From: Prosapia bicincta
Taxonomy: Eukaryota > Arthropoda > Insecta > Hemiptera > Cercopidae
DNA length: 64,000 nt
Direction of reading: 5' to 3'
NCBI GenBank assembly: GCA_036971475.1
Contig: JBAIZL010000001.1
Span: 101,707,850 to 101,771,849 of the forward strand
Both the position numbers and the translations under genes were made by a program. The notes beneath the pieces are model-generated. The model saw only the letters and a program-made list of their open reading frames with translations, did not search any database and was not told the DNA's origin. Positions 23,740 through 37,479 of the stretch are shown here, piece by piece (position 1 is the first letter of the stretch; the number at the start of each line of letters is the position of its first letter).

Positions 23740-26700
23740 AATGTACTACATTCATCCTATTTAACCCCGCTCCCTTGCCTCTTGTTAATGGAATAACCTA
23801 AATCTATCGAGTTAGAGTTTGGATTCTTCAGCAAATACTTTAGGTGATTTATTACATGTTTAAAATTTCAATAAATGTCCGAATTTTTAAAATTATATTT
23901 TATTTTACTAAAAACACGAATGCTTGTGCGGACACACACACGCACACTAATATGTATTCGTGTCTTATTCGATGAAATACTTTGTTGGTAATTGTTCTTA
24001 CAGTTTCAATGAAGTAAAAACATTAAGTACAATGTATAAAATTCGGGCAGCAAATAAATTAGATACAGCTCTTGTTATTTCAAACATAAGTACATATTTT
24101 TTACAATGACGACTAAAATTTATTTAAAGTGTTTAAAATAATGTTTGCATTATAAAAATGTACAGTTACAATAGTTTCTCTGCGAGAAACATAAATAATA
24201 TATAATGTTAGATGTAAATGTTTTAAATGATACGTTTGTTTTCTTTTGAACCGAAGATAAAACATTTTGTTAATTTTTTTTGTATTTATTTTATTTTTGA
24301 TGTCGTACTTTATAAATTGGTAAGAACATATTTTAAATTATATTTTAAAGTAAACGTGTTTAGAAATAAGAAGTCTTGTGGTGTGGGATAGTCAGGTGCA
24401 ACTCCAAGTGTCAGCTGGTTGGAGCGTGGCAGAGTTACTTGGTCGTATAAACGACTCTATGGAATGATACTATTTACACCTTCTGATAAAACCTTCCTCG
24501 GTGGTACAAAGTAAGATCAAGTTATAAAGTATGATGTTGTGCGAACCAATAGCGAGCATCGATGTATCTAGTTAAGGGAAAGGAGAGAGACAGTTTGGGT
24601 ACAGCAACAGCGTCATTTTTCATTCGCCACTTAGATACAGGCTAAATAGAATCGCTAATAGTAGGAATTATAAATATTTTTAAATTTTGTCATTAATTAA
24701 ATTGATTTAGAAAATTTCTTAAAATATAGTTTTATGATACGCAAGTACTTTACAACTGAATAGAGACCATCTAAGTGTAACGTGTATACAGTAACTTCTG
24801 GCAATGCCTAGTGAAGGTACAATGGCCGACAGAAGGGCAAATCTCCAGTTTTTTAAATTGTTTATTGTGTCAATGTAAGAAAATTGAGCACTCATAATGT
24901 GTGAATATATATATATATATATATATTATGTGAAGGGAAAACTATGTTATAACTTTTGAAAAATACAACCCGACGACCGTCTTTCAGAAATCCATCACAT
25001 TTTGATATTATCCTCTCAAATTTGACAAGAGGAAATTATTGTAATTTTTTGGAAACCTGTTTTAATATAAAGTCTTGATTGTGTGGTTTGTATTGTTTGG
25101 TTTAAATTGGAAGACCAATTTTATTTTCCCCCTACCTCTCCTTCACGAGTGGACGGAGAGTAACTACCCCTGAGCCACTTAATGCAGCTAGTATCAAGGG
25201 AAACATTTCTTTTACGTAAAGAAATATGCAAATAAATTTTGCATTGACTGGTTGCTTAAAAATACACCTACTTAATTTTAGAAAAAATCGTGTCGTTTTT
25301 CTGTCATAAAACTCTTTGAATATTTTTCTGTATTGAAGGTTTGTCGTATGCTTAGCTCCGCACTTATTACTCATGCTAAATTAATGTCACTCTCGGTTTG
25401 CCAATTCTTCTTTTTCAATTTTCAATTTGGTCCACCGAACTCTTTTCGTCTGTTTCATATTATCATTTGACTTTTTTACTGTCAACTCTTTTACGTTATC
25501 ATGTATGTTTCTTCATGAAAAAACTTATAGAAACGGATTAATAGTATTGTTTTAGCAGAGAAAAATAAATTTCCTGGATTTCCGGCCATGACTAGTTACG
25601 TTTTATAGTAAAAATATTTTTGAAGTATGTACCTACTAAAAATTCGTTGTTTACATTTAGGGATGGAAATAGTAAAGAACTACATGAGTGAGAACATACA
25701 ATGAAAGATTCTACGTTCAAGTTTTATTTTATGTAAGTTGGATCTCTAAAAACTACTACACAGCTTTTCGTATATGGTTCTAAAATAAAACGCCATATAT
25801 AGTTAAGTCCGGGCTTCATTTTGGAAAGAGATTACCACACCCTGCCTAGCCACCTTCACGGAAAGCAAGTTAAGAAATGGGCGGATACAGTCCCTGTAAT
25901 AAGCGAAATGGGGCGCCATTTCCTTGGAAAATACAAGCCATTTTACCACATCAATATTTCTCTCTTTGGGAAAGACATACTCTTCATAAGTCCCTATTTT
26001 ACAAAAATGAATGAACCCGTCACGTGATCTTCCATCAACCCACCTTACACATTAATTTTGGGAGCGTCACCTTGATGCTGAATAATCTGAAGGAGCGACT
26101 TGACCCCCAAGTCCTCAGTTGTGGCGGTTAACTGTTGAACTCTCATGAAATGTTTCCTCATAAGAAGAGAGAAGGTTTTAAAGAAAAATGTCTATTTTTT
26201 CAATTTTGTGTAGAAAGTAAGCAGCAAAATTAAACTTTTGGTTTTGTAGTTAGGTTTGATTTCATGTAGCGAATGTAATTCATATGCATGTAAACGAGGT
26301 CCTTTACATATTGCGTGCATTACCTTCAGGCACTCCTATTTGAAAACCACAACTTGTCAAGAACTTTTTATACTCCCTAAACAAGAAACATGGTTCCGAT
26401 CATGAGTAGGCTTAGAAATTCTCGGTCTATTTGGCGAATTCGCTTCAAAACACTACCGTTTTTTTAATAGATCTTATCCAACTACATAGTTTTCGCTCTA
26501 AGTGGTGCACTAGTATACTGAACTCTAAAACTAAGTTGCACTGTTATAACACACTCAGTGTGCAAATTTCAAACAACACTCAGCACCCCTGCTGTGGAAT
26601 AGCCATTACACAGCGTATTTTTTACAAGCATGTCTATCAACTGTAGAAATTAAATTTATCCCTTTGGGGGAAACACTGGAACAGTTTATGATCAAACACA

Positions 26701-27860
26701 TCAAACTGGAATATTGTGTGTCACTTTATATTCCTACATATATAAAGATACATAAGACTAGGAAGTTTTTTTTCCTAACACCATATATATTAAATTGTAA
26801 AATGATGAAACTAATTTTATAAAACAATCTCGAGTACAATTTTATAAAATCGTATGTCTTAATGAAAGTAGGTAATTTTTTGTTCACTTTCAGTTTCACT
26901 AGATCGAAAACAAAATTCGATTAACAATTTTAAAAATCTATAAGTAAATTTAAAAAAAATATTCCTAAGATAACTAAATAAACGTATTTTCTATAATGGT
27001 GTTATAACACTTATGTGATGAAAGGCTTGTTTTTAAAACTGAATCTTTCTATGCTGACTCGATAATGTTAATCTCCATACATTAATCTAAAAGGTTTTAA
27101 AATTGAATGAAAAACGAGTTGTAAATTAATTGAAGAGTAAAAATGTTTTCTTTAAATGAAAATATACGAACGAAGATAGTTTTAATCAAACTAACCTTTG
27201 TGTAGTGTTTGCCATTGTTAGAGAAACGTACTAAAAATGTTACGTCCTCTTAAAAAGAACATTTAATTACAAAAAGAAAATTCTTGGGAATAATATTTTT
27301 CTTATCTGGAATTAAAATCTGAAAAACAAATTTCATTCCTATTAGATTTGCACCATTGTAAAGAAAGAGAAAGTATTGTTGAATTTCAACAATTATTATT
27401 TCAATCTATGCAAATTATTCAATTAAAATTATTGCAAGTCACTACTGCTTCTGAGTGGAAATCATGCCGTCACTAACACAGCTTACACAATTTGTAACTT
27501 TTGGGTTGCCAGCCGAAAATCATTTTTAGTAAAAATTTAAAATATTTTTGTTCAGAGAAATATACTGGTGTATTCTGATTACAAACTATGTTCGTTTTTT
27601 TTCAAAATAACATATTTGAAGACAATTAATCTTTCGTTACCAAAAAATAAATAGTTCACTCTGTTCAATGTAATATAAAGTAAATACATGGTGGATAATT
27701 ATACTGGATCAATAAAAACACCAAATTCCATGAGCTAAAAACTTAAATTTATAACATAGTTTCATTATAAGTTATATTTTCTATATCTGATGAACATGGC
27801 GTAGTCATACTATTACAGATTAGTGTTCCCCCTAGTATTGTATGGTACATTAGGTGTTAC
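23740..27860. other. AT-rich stretch without a recognisable gene
   Basis: A small AT run lies at 24904-24926. Frames such as 25132-25374 (minus), 25821-26027 and 26431-26646 carry no recognisable motif. I see no RNA gene. Confidence 0.5.
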
Positions 27861-27874
27861 TGGTCATGCAGGCC

Positions 27875-28207
27875 TTACGTTATGCAAATAACAATATTTG
27901 ATACCAGAAATAGAGTGATGCACTATATTTACATGTTCTACGATAAATTATTAAAACCTACGTTATGCAAATAACAATATTTGATATCAGAAATAGAGTG
28001 ATGCACTATATTTACATGTTCTACGATAAATTATTAAAACCTACGTTATGCAAATAACAATATTTGATACCAGAAATAAAGTGATGCACTATATTTACAT
28101 GTTCTACGATAAATTATTAAAACCTACGTTATGCAAATAACAATATTTGATATCAGAAATAGAGTGATGCACTATATTTACATGCTCTACGATAAATTAT
28201 CAAAACA
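27875..28207. repeat. Four tandem copies of an 83-bp unit
   Basis: The landmark 'acgttatgcaaataacaa' recurs at 27877, 27960, 28043 and 28126, an exact 83-base period. Copies differ by a few bases (for example 'gataccag' in copies 1 and 3, 'gatatcag' in copies 2 and 4), suggesting the array grew by duplication of a two-unit block. Confidence 0.95.
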
Positions 28208-28209
28208 AT

Positions 28210-30500
28210 ACTTTCATAATAATTTTGCAAATTTTTTTAAAATGTAGGCCTGAAACAAAGTGTTAGTGATAATGTTCCAGGCTAAAGATGAAGAATGTTT
28301 TATGCTGCTGGTGCTGTATTAACTTACGTTTCTGCCAAGATCTACATAAAGACGCCGAATATCACAATTTTTCCTAGCTCTACTATATTCACCTTGTTCT
28401 TTCGTTTCGGGGGATCTCCAACATTCAAAAATGTCTATGCAACTGTTTTCGTCTTTATATACTTTTTTTAATTTTATTATTTATTTAATGGATTTAGTCA
28501 TGGTTTCTAGTGGATAGAAATTTCAGTACATACTGTAAAGCAATACTCTTCGACGTATAGTAAATTAGTACATAGGAAGTTCTTATTGATACTCACAAAA
28601 CATCTATCAAATTTAAACTTATTTGTTTCTAGAAATCTTTATAAATTGCTATCCGCATAATTATCTTTCATTAACGATTCTTTAATTAGGCTTCGCTTAG
28701 GAAAATGGGTCCCTATTCACAAGGAAAGAATCATTTTATAAATTTAGCTTGTGTGATTCATTTGAGATCATTTCAAATTATTACATCTTTTTACGTGAAT
28801 TAATAAGTAATTTTATAAATATTTTACCAGTATTTTCTTTATTTTATGAAATAATAATATTCGACTCTGCTACTTGAAAATATTTTAGTACAGGTAACAA
28901 AGCAGTTTGTAACATCCGAAATATTCGGAAAAAATATCTGAAATAGAACTACCGTATATTTTTTCACCTAAACATACTCAACCAACATCGTCATTAACTG
29001 CTCTGTCATTGAACGGCACCCGCCGTGCCGGCTATTAGAGCTGCGCCTACTCCTGTAAGGTGTCATCATTAACAAAGTGATCAAGAGCGTTGGAGATAGA
29101 CACATGATAAGGCGTAGGTCTACACTCATCTCCTTGGAAGAAACGATAGGTGGAAGGGTCTGTGAGAAGTGGCACTACATGCTCACCAACTGGTCATCTT
29201 CACCCGGTGACTATACCAGACACTGGGTTTAATGCCCATCAGAAATTAAAACAGATGACCAAGAAGATGAAGAAACAGGTATATTTACCTGGTTTTTCCT
29301 CTTAATTTGCACCTGCTTATATTTTTAGAGATTCTTCTGCAGTGAGAAAGTGTCAGTAAAAAATTAATAAAATATTATGCTTAAGAAGCTAACCTCAAAG
29401 GCGTGACTCCCGCATTCAAGTGAAAAGTTTGTGTTTTAACAGATTTCTGTGGATTTTCCAATATGAAGAATGTTATTAGGACGGACCTATGTAACATTAG
29501 ATCTATTCAATGGATATAGTTTCAATTATTTTATATAACATAATATAACAAGGTAATTATAATTAAAGTTGGTTTAAATCGTAATATTAATTTGGAATAT
29601 TATCAAGAGTTATATTTTCCTCCTGGATTCTATAATGTTCTTCTGCAATTCATAATGTTTAAAACTCTATAACAAATATAAGGTAATAACCTTTTAAAAT
29701 TTACACGTTTATTAAAACTTGAAATTTACGTTTATTTTAATTTCAGATAGTAAACTATAAACGTAAATAGTGCAAATGATAAAAGTTATTATGTTAATTT
29801 ACGAAAAGTGCATTAATAAAAATGATGAATAAAACCAATAATAACACACAATTGTACATAAATATAAATATGTGTTTATACAAACAATTTCATCACATAT
29901 CCTCCCGATGATAACCTTAGGTAGGCTATTGTGATATGTATCCAGAAACTATAGAAGAAAGTTACATCACTACCCAGCCATGAGACAACTCTACACGCCT
30001 GGTTCATTACCATAGTAACATATTATTGGCTGGACATCTAAGCTACAATGTTTTATGTTGTTTATCAGAGGCAGTGTTTACGGCGGTAGACAGAAGAAGA
30101 GAAAAATGGTTGAACGGTATTTATTAAGAAACGTTTTAGCCTTTTGATAAATTTGAAATTATTATAAAAAATATAAAAACTAATTTGTATGCTCTGCAAT
30201 ATATTATGCAGTGGTTTCTTTAAAATTCATACTGATATTTATAATTCGTATTTGTTCTATTATTATTCTGATAAATATTTAGAATTTAAATTAAAACAAT
30301 GAGTAGTTCTTGGATGTGGTCTGGAGTGTTTTTAACTAATTATCTTTTTATATGAGAGTATATTTTATATATTATTTTATAGTTTCTTATGAAGGTAACA
30401 ATTTATACTAGCGAAAAGCTTTAGACGCTCAATAAGTAACATTTTGGTTAGTAAAGTGTTAATATTACAATGCATAAATACTTACATATATACCATACGA
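28210..30500. other. AT-rich stretch without a recognisable gene
   Basis: A GC-richer patch near 29000-29240 has no long frame. Nothing else stands out. Confidence 0.5.
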
Positions 30501-30554
30501 CCGTTCTTAAAGAATAATTGGTTTTCTACGTAAGGAAAAAAAGGGAATGTGTCC

Positions 30555-30752
30555 TTAAAACCGATACGTTTCGATTACAACGAATTGGATAGGTTTCAGA
30601 TAGCGTATCGACAGACGTGTCACAGTTCCAACCTTTGTTAACGGATCCTGATTAAACGTAGCTGCAACTAACGGCTCTATCTTTGCTTTTAATTTACGGC
30701 AATGCGAACTCGCCAGCTGTAACTGAAGTCTTCGATGACGACCTTCTGCCAT
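30555..30752 (-). other. Possible short coding frame, unrecognised
   Basis: A 65-codon frame with less A/T-biased codons than its surroundings. It contains a basic stretch, a helical segment and 'KVGTVTRLSIRYLK', which faintly recalls the second helix of a bHLH domain. No splice sites or neighbouring exons confirm it, and the basic region does not match bHLH consensus. It may be a chance frame or an isolated exon. Confidence 0.15.
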
Positions 30753-30759
30753 TGTAAAA

Positions 30760-32850
30760 AGTAATCGATAAACGCATAGATAGTCTCGCAGGATTTATCA
30801 CTCCTCCCACGTGGTAGTCTGAAATTTCCTTTCTTTTTTTATGAATAAATTATGGGTGATCTGAAATAACCATTTATTTTTTTATAAGTAGGTTAAAATC
30901 AGCTCTAATGAAATCTTTAGTATTGAAATATTAGTAAAATGGGTACAATCTGTAGCGTTATCATGGTGAATAGGTGAGGATTTGTATGTTGCAAAAGAAT
31001 TCACCGTTTAAAGGATCTAGGGGTGTCTGGATTCATAAATGCAATTTAACTAGAAGTGCCCTTTGTTTTAAATCTTCACATTTGTATGGAACATAAAGTT
31101 GCTAAACCTGCAGACTTATTTTGTATTCCACAAGGTAATTTGGTGAAGTTTCACTATAGGGTAAAACATTTTGATACACCTTCTAAAATTAAAAATCATG
31201 ACATACAAAGACAATGTAATTATTCTGTTTACAAAGCTAAATGTTATAAGAGATCCAACCGAGAATGATGATAAGGATGGGATATCTAAAAGAGTTTGCC
31301 TGTATCGAAATATTGGAGTTGGATTTGAGATATTTGTCACTGATATTCTCATATCCGATATCCCTACCGGAAACATCAATATTTCGAGTCGATATATTTA
31401 TATTTCAAATGTAAAGAGAGTAAAGATTAATTTTGGGAAAGGATTTAAAAATCACGAGACAGACGTTTGATTTCGGAAAATTTTGATCATGCAAAAAGTT
31501 TGTATCGATTGGTTTAACCTTGATTTCAACAAGTATAGTAGCTGCGAAAGCAAATGAAATCGGCAGCATAAATATCTTAATAAAGTTTACGAGCCTGTTA
31601 TTAACAGATGTTATTCTTATAAAATATGTTGAAAATAAAATAAATTAAGCAGAGCAAGAACATGTTCCACATTTCTTACTTTTATACTAAGTATGTAGAG
31701 GTCGTCGGAAAGGGGGGTTGTTTACTCCTATCGCACAGCGGCGTGGGGTTTCGTCTTTCGAGATTGTTCGAGATAAGTAGGCGTGAAAGAATTGATGGGG
31801 ACAATGGTGGATAATCCTAATGTTAGGGGCTTTTTGGGGACAATCCATTAAAGATTTGCAAGGGTATTTCAACTTCGAAACCCGTTGCTACATCAATGGC
31901 TAGAAAACATCCGTTCCAACAAAAAGGCAGAGGCTTCTCTGGAAAGCTGGCGAGGTTTTATCGAAGTCTGCGAAAGCAGACCTATCATTCAAATTGCTGA
32001 AAATATTGAGCTCTCAGGAAAGAGAGTTTTTGGTAAAATAAGAAAGAAAGAAAAAAATATTTTTAAATGTAAATTTTAATTTTTACTCCTTGAAAATATA
32101 GTTTTACAAAATTCAAAAAATTAAGCTTACTTCATTTAGCTACTGATTATAATTTTCTTACTCACATTTCATTTCCCTTTATAAAAATAGCAATTCTTTT
32201 ATTCTTTTGTACCGATATATCGATATATTGGTTGGTTTTAACAGTAATATCTGATATCAACATTCACTGGTAGTTTAATAGATAACATCGAATATCGATA
32301 AGTTTTTTCGATATCCCATTCCTAAAAAAAAAACCTGCTTAGGACAATTAGGCTCTGAGAAAAGGACTCAACAGAGGAACACATAGACATTAGTCAATCC
32401 TCCGAGAGCACTGTAAACATCATATCTACTTCTGTCCTATGCATGATTGTATAGTACAAAAAACGGAAAAAACCTAGCATTATTATTGTAGCTTTAATGT
32501 CATATATAAGAGCAAATACAAATAAATCTCGTCAGTATATGCATTTTAGCGTTCTCTATAAAACTAAGGCGAACAAGACTGAGTTGAATTATTTAGAGAA
32601 GGAGTTGTAGTAAAAACAATTCGTGAAATATGTGGAAGATAAAGAAGGAATATAAGAAAGTGGAAGAGAAATTCAAATCCTAATCAGTCACGTTATACTC
32701 GCTTTATTTAATAATGCAATGTATACGATTAAATTTACATTCGCTTCAAATTTAATTTGTAAAAAATCCATCGTTAATATTTTCCTATTTCTTTAATTTT
32801 ATTTTAAATACTAATTCTTACGGAATTATTGGCAGATTTAAGAGCAAATG
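30760..32850. other. Stretch without a recognisable gene
   Basis: Frames at 31056-31268, 31171-31470 and 31885-32079 overlap each other on different frames and strands and show no domain. Confidence 0.45.

Positions 32851-32851
<1 letters not shown>

Positions 32852-32908
<57 letters not shown>
32852..32908. repeat. (AT)n microsatellite
   Basis: About 57 bases of AT dinucleotide. Confidence 0.95.
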
Positions 32909-32910
<2 letters not shown>

Positions 32911-33479
32911 TATATATATCTATAATGAAAACAATCAAAGATATGGTTTTTTTAAAAGAAGAAGTATTTTACGTAAATAAAGAAATTTAATTTTAAGTTA
33001 ATTACAAATCTTTTACTAATAAAATATATTATAATAATACTAACTGTAACAATCTTTAAAGTTAAACAGCCTAACCTGGAGAAAGGCATTTTGCATGTAG
33101 TAAACATTCGGTTCTGAGACAGTTTGTCGGATGAAAAATGTCGAGACTGTCTCCGTTAGTTATGCATCGAACACTTAATGACGTCATAAATCTCCCGGGA
33201 AGGTAATGACGCGTAAAGCACTGTTATGTAACATTTTCAATATAAAATGTTTTACCCGAGATGTCTTGTCTATATCGCCGTATTTTATCAGAATATATCC
33301 CAATATGAAATAAGGTTTTCTCAACTCTACTGTAGGAGGACATATGTAAATGATTTAGTTTTCATGTGCAACATAATTGTAGGGACAGAAACTAATTAAC
33401 TCTTAACTTATTTCTGAGATAAAACTTTAAATTTACTCGATAGAAATAGATCTCGTGAGAGGTAATCTTTAAAGTCAGG

Positions 33480-34210
33480 GTTTTGTTTTAAGTCAATACC
33501 TAATTAAGTCAACAAAGAAAATTTTATTTTAATTTTTTATTTATTTATCATTTTGACTAATATAATATGTATATACATATGTCAGAATACCAATATTAAG
33601 TGGTAAAATAGAAAGTACATTTCCATGAAATTTTCCATTTTTCTTTCTATTTATGGTGTTGAACTATTATTTTTTTTAATACTATTTATATCCCTTCCTC
33701 TTTCTTGTGGCTTACATTGTAATGTAGATTCTTTTCGTTTTCCTTTCGCTTTGTCCGTTGGGGAAGGAAGTTTCGATACCGGTAATCCCGTTTGTTTGTT
33801 TATTTGATTCCATTCATTCAATTTTAATCCTTGAGCATTATTTATGATGTTGTGAGGTAACCACGGCAACAATTTAGGGTTGTACTGAGGTTTCGACGAC
33901 AACTAGATGGAAGCAAAAAAAAATTCATATACCTCTTTAAAAAACAAACGGCCAGGTAAGGGAAAGCTGGTCCATTGCTAAAAGAGCTAGACTTTGTACA
34001 TGAATATACTCAGTTCGAATCTTTTCTAGACCCGCAAAATTTGTATAATTTAATTGTTAATTTAATTCCAGTACATTAAAAAAAAGTATTTAAAAGTGAT
34101 TGGATTAATAAAAAAGGTATTTGATTAACGATTGAATATTTCAGGATAGGTTGATTGGTATATAAGGATAGTGTAAGAGGAAGGATCTTTGTATTAGAAG
34201 GAACTAATAA
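33480..34210. repeat. Second copy of the dispersed repeat: empty site for the 11.3 kb element
   Basis: This copy runs continuously where the copy at 185-12550 is split. At 33821-33840 it reads 'attttaatccttgagcatta'. The split copy has 'tttaatcctaga' before the element and 'cctagagcatta' after it. The copy also holds about 130 bases (around 33690-33820) absent from the left flank of the element. Confidence 0.7.
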
Positions 34211-34265
34211 AAATAAAATACGTTTTAAGCTATATATTTAAATCTTGTTATAAGAATAATACTAC

Positions 34266-34406
34266 TTGAAAGACTATTCTAAGCTTTTCTTCGTAGTTTT
34301 TTGTCACCATTATCAAGAGCAAGTTAACCTATTGAGTGGCAACCCAGTTGTCATAGGAATATTTAAAAAAAACGTTTCTTGTCATGACATTTTTGTTGGT
34401 GTATAT

Positions 34407-34476
<70 letters not shown>

Positions 34477-34538
34477 CAAGAAAACATAACAGTTTCTCTT
34501 TCTCTCTCTCCCTCTCTGTTTTTATGTATATGTATGTT

Positions 34539-34595
<57 letters not shown>

Positions 34596-34733
34596 TTTAA
34601 TTCGTATATATGGGTAATTTTCATTCCTGATGATGTTGGTACTGTTTACCAACGAAAAGCTTTGGATATAAATTAATAAATATTTTTGTATTTAAATAAC
34701 CTATGTTGTATTAAATTATTAAACAAGAAAACG

Positions 34734-34797
<64 letters not shown>

Positions 34798-34800
34798 TTC
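34266..34800. repeat. AT microsatellite cluster with inverted CGAAAAGCTTT-type flanks
   Basis: Three (AT)n runs (34410-34472, 34541-34591, 34739-34793) and a CT-rich run (34495-34520) lie within about 530 bases. 34275-34325 ('aagcttttcttcgtag...accattatcaaga') and 34622-34672 ('cctgatgatgttggta...caacgaaaagcttt') face each other as a weak inverted pair, like the element at 15750-15990. The sequence 'acaagaaaac' before the last AT run also occurs beside the AT run at 15706 (reverse complement) and near 23620. Confidence 0.55.
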
Positions 34801-36300
34801 TTGAGGTTTTTATTTTATAAAATTGGTCCTTAAATCTTGGACACATTTTGACTGAATAAAGTCAAGGTTTCAACAGACGTTATATATATTAAATTAATAT
34901 AAACATTTTAAAACAACCACTTTCCTTATAAAAGCATTTATGTTGTATGTCGTTATGAAACCCCAGTGAAACACACCACAATTTGGTGTCCTGCATCATA
35001 GATTAATGTACTTGAAATACTAATTGGATTTCCTGGAAATATAACTAACAATATGAATAGATACTGATTTCAATTTTGTTTTTGTAACCGTTGCTCCAAG
35101 CACACAATTTTTCTTTATATAATACTATATTAAATAAAGAATAACAACGGATTAACTTACTTATAAACGACATAAGGATTATTCGGCCGTGCATAAACGA
35201 TAATTTCCATTATTGATTGTGGTCAGAAATTACATTTACGTGACCGCACGAAACACGCTAATCCTAACTGCACTGTAATTTCCAGGTAGTTTACGTCGGT
35301 TGTTTTATTTGTAAATTAAAGTCAATTGCTTTCATATCTTAATTACAAATACAAATTGTGTATATTTTGTACATAATTGTGACCCAGAATGCTATGAAGT
35401 TACTACATTGAAGCGTGAAGAGCTAAAATATAGTTCCTATATAAGTGATGATTTATGGTAGCGTAAATGATGTTTTAAACATATTTCAGTAAACGATTTT
35501 TAGAGAATTACAATTATTAATATATTTATTTACATAAAATATTTTGTGACACGGAAACATATTATATTTTCTCAATCGTTTGCTTTTAGTCAACAACCTT
35601 GAACGAATATTCATGTTCGTCAATTATGTGTGTAAAGTGACATATTAAATATTACCGGGTTGAGTGTAGACATCTTACTTGATCCAGGTTGAGAGATCAA
35701 CCTACTAATATTACATACATATTCTTCTATTCTTAGTAAAAGGAAATTATCTATGTTTTCCTTTAATTCCATTTCCAACCAAGATGGTGCCGACTTATTA
35801 CTCCACTTATGGAGACAGGCTTGCTCTCCGTCACGAAGTCTCGATGAAACACAACCGTACTGTAACTCCTTCATACCATATATGTTCTCGCGTAGCTCTA
35901 TATCGTCAAACTAATCGTCTCATTATATGAAATATAACCTGTTCTGAAGCATACCCATACACATACGTTACAAAGTATATTCAGAATAGTTTTACCTGCA
36001 GGGATTGAAGAAAGGGTCATACTTCAAAAGACTCTGGTCTGAAATACTACTGTGAACATCCTGATTTTATAACCTTTGAAAGGTATTGTAACTTTGGATT
36101 TAATAACCCAAAGATATAAGCTGCCTCTGCCTTTAAACATGTTGTGTCTGCGATGATCAAAACAATAAGGGGATATCCAAGAAATTGATTATTCAATAGA
36201 AAAGGCGATTACTGGAAAAGCATTAGTTCCAATATTCAATCAGTGCTAAATACGTATTGAGAGTTTAATTTTATTCCAGAGCAGTGGTTATAAGGTTAAA
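34800..36300. other. AT-rich stretch without a recognisable gene
   Basis: The minus-strand frame 35620-35874 shows no domain or splice context that would support it. Confidence 0.45.
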
Positions 36301-36359
36301 TTTACCATGCAATAACATTCAAATAGCCATATGATCCTAAAAAGTTCCAAAGTGGCAAC

Positions 36360-36680
36360 GGAACGCCGCCTACCTAAACCTCCTTCTCACCTCCCCGAAC
36401 CTAGCGCTCTTGACTGGGACCGGAACCCCGAAGCACCTTTCTTAGAACAGTAAAATCATCAACCTCTCCATTAGAACTCTCTTCTAATATGCTGCTCCCA
36501 ATGCATCCATCCGAACCAACCTACATCCTCCTCACTGGCGTTTTGTCACAAGTAACATTCTTCTCTCTTGCTCTGTGCTATCTGTCAATGCCGTATTCTC
36601 TGATCATGAACTCATCACGATTTCAATTTCCTCTATCCTGGCGCCTCCTCCACTCTTCTGACTGAACAACTGGTGAGCAT
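36360..36680 (+). pseudogene. Remnant of a non-LTR retrotransposon endonuclease
   Basis: In one broken frame the plus strand reads AAYLNLLLTSPNLALLTG, then INLSIRTL, then LLSCSVLSVNAVFSDHELI followed by TISIS. The SDH motif followed by alternating hydrophobics matches the end of the APE-type endonuclease domain of Jockey/RTE-like retroelements. At least two stops or frame changes interrupt it. The region is notably GC-richer than its surroundings. Confidence 0.5.
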
Positions 36681-37475
36681 TCTATGAGGATGTTACCAGG
36701 TTACTGCCTCGAAATCCTACTCCTATATTTACTTCTGACGGACTGGACGTTCTCTCCCTAGAACCTCAAATAGTCCCCTCCGCCGACATATTCAAAATTT
36801 CCTCTATCCTGGCGCCTCCTAAACTCTTCTGACTGGTGAGCATTCCATGAGGATGTTACCAGGTCACTGCCTCGAAATCCTACTCCTATATTTACTTCTG
36901 ACGGACTGGACGTTCTCTCCCTAGAACCTCAAATAGTCCCCTCCGCCGACATATTCAAAATTTCCTCTATCCTGGCGCCTCCTCCACTCTTCTGACTGGT
37001 GAGCATTCCATGAGGATGTTACCAGGTCACTGCCTCGAAATCCTACTCCTATATTTACTTCTGACGGACTGGACGTTCTCTCCCTATAACTTCAACTAGT
37101 CCCCTCCGCCGACATATTCAAAATTTCCTCTATCCTGGCGCCTCCTCCACTCTTCTGACTGAACAACTGGTGAGCATTCTATGAGGATGTTACCAGGTTA
37201 CTGCCTCGAAATCTTACTCCTATATTTACTTCTGGCGGACTGGACGTTCTCTCCATAGAACTTCAAATAGTCCCCTCCGCCGACATATTCAAATTTCCTC
37301 TATCCTGGCGCCTCCTCCACTCTTCTGACTGAACAACTGGTGAGCAATCTATGAGGATGTTACCAGGTTACTGTCTCGAAATCCTACTCCTATATTTACT
37401 TCTGACGGACTGGACGTTCTCTCCCTAGAATTTCAAATAGTCCCCTCCGCCGACATATTCAAAATTTCCTCTCCT
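36632..37475. repeat. Minisatellite of 163-171 bp units grown from the endonuclease remnant
   Basis: The landmark 'ctctatcctggcgcctcct' begins at 36631, 36802, 36965, 37128 and 37298, giving periods of 171, 163, 163 and 170. The 8-base difference is the optional 'aacaactg' after 'cttctgactg'. The first unit overlaps the last part of the non-LTR endonuclease remnant, so the array arose by duplication from it. Confidence 0.9.
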
Positions 37476-37479
37476 GTGT

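Noticed and set aside
27875..28207. CRISPR-like array
   Set aside because: The whole 83-base unit is repeated with no unique spacers, and the context is eukaryotic.
30555..30752. bHLH transcription factor exon
   Set aside because: Only a faint helix-2 resemblance; basic region and splice context are missing, so it is listed only as an unrecognised frame.
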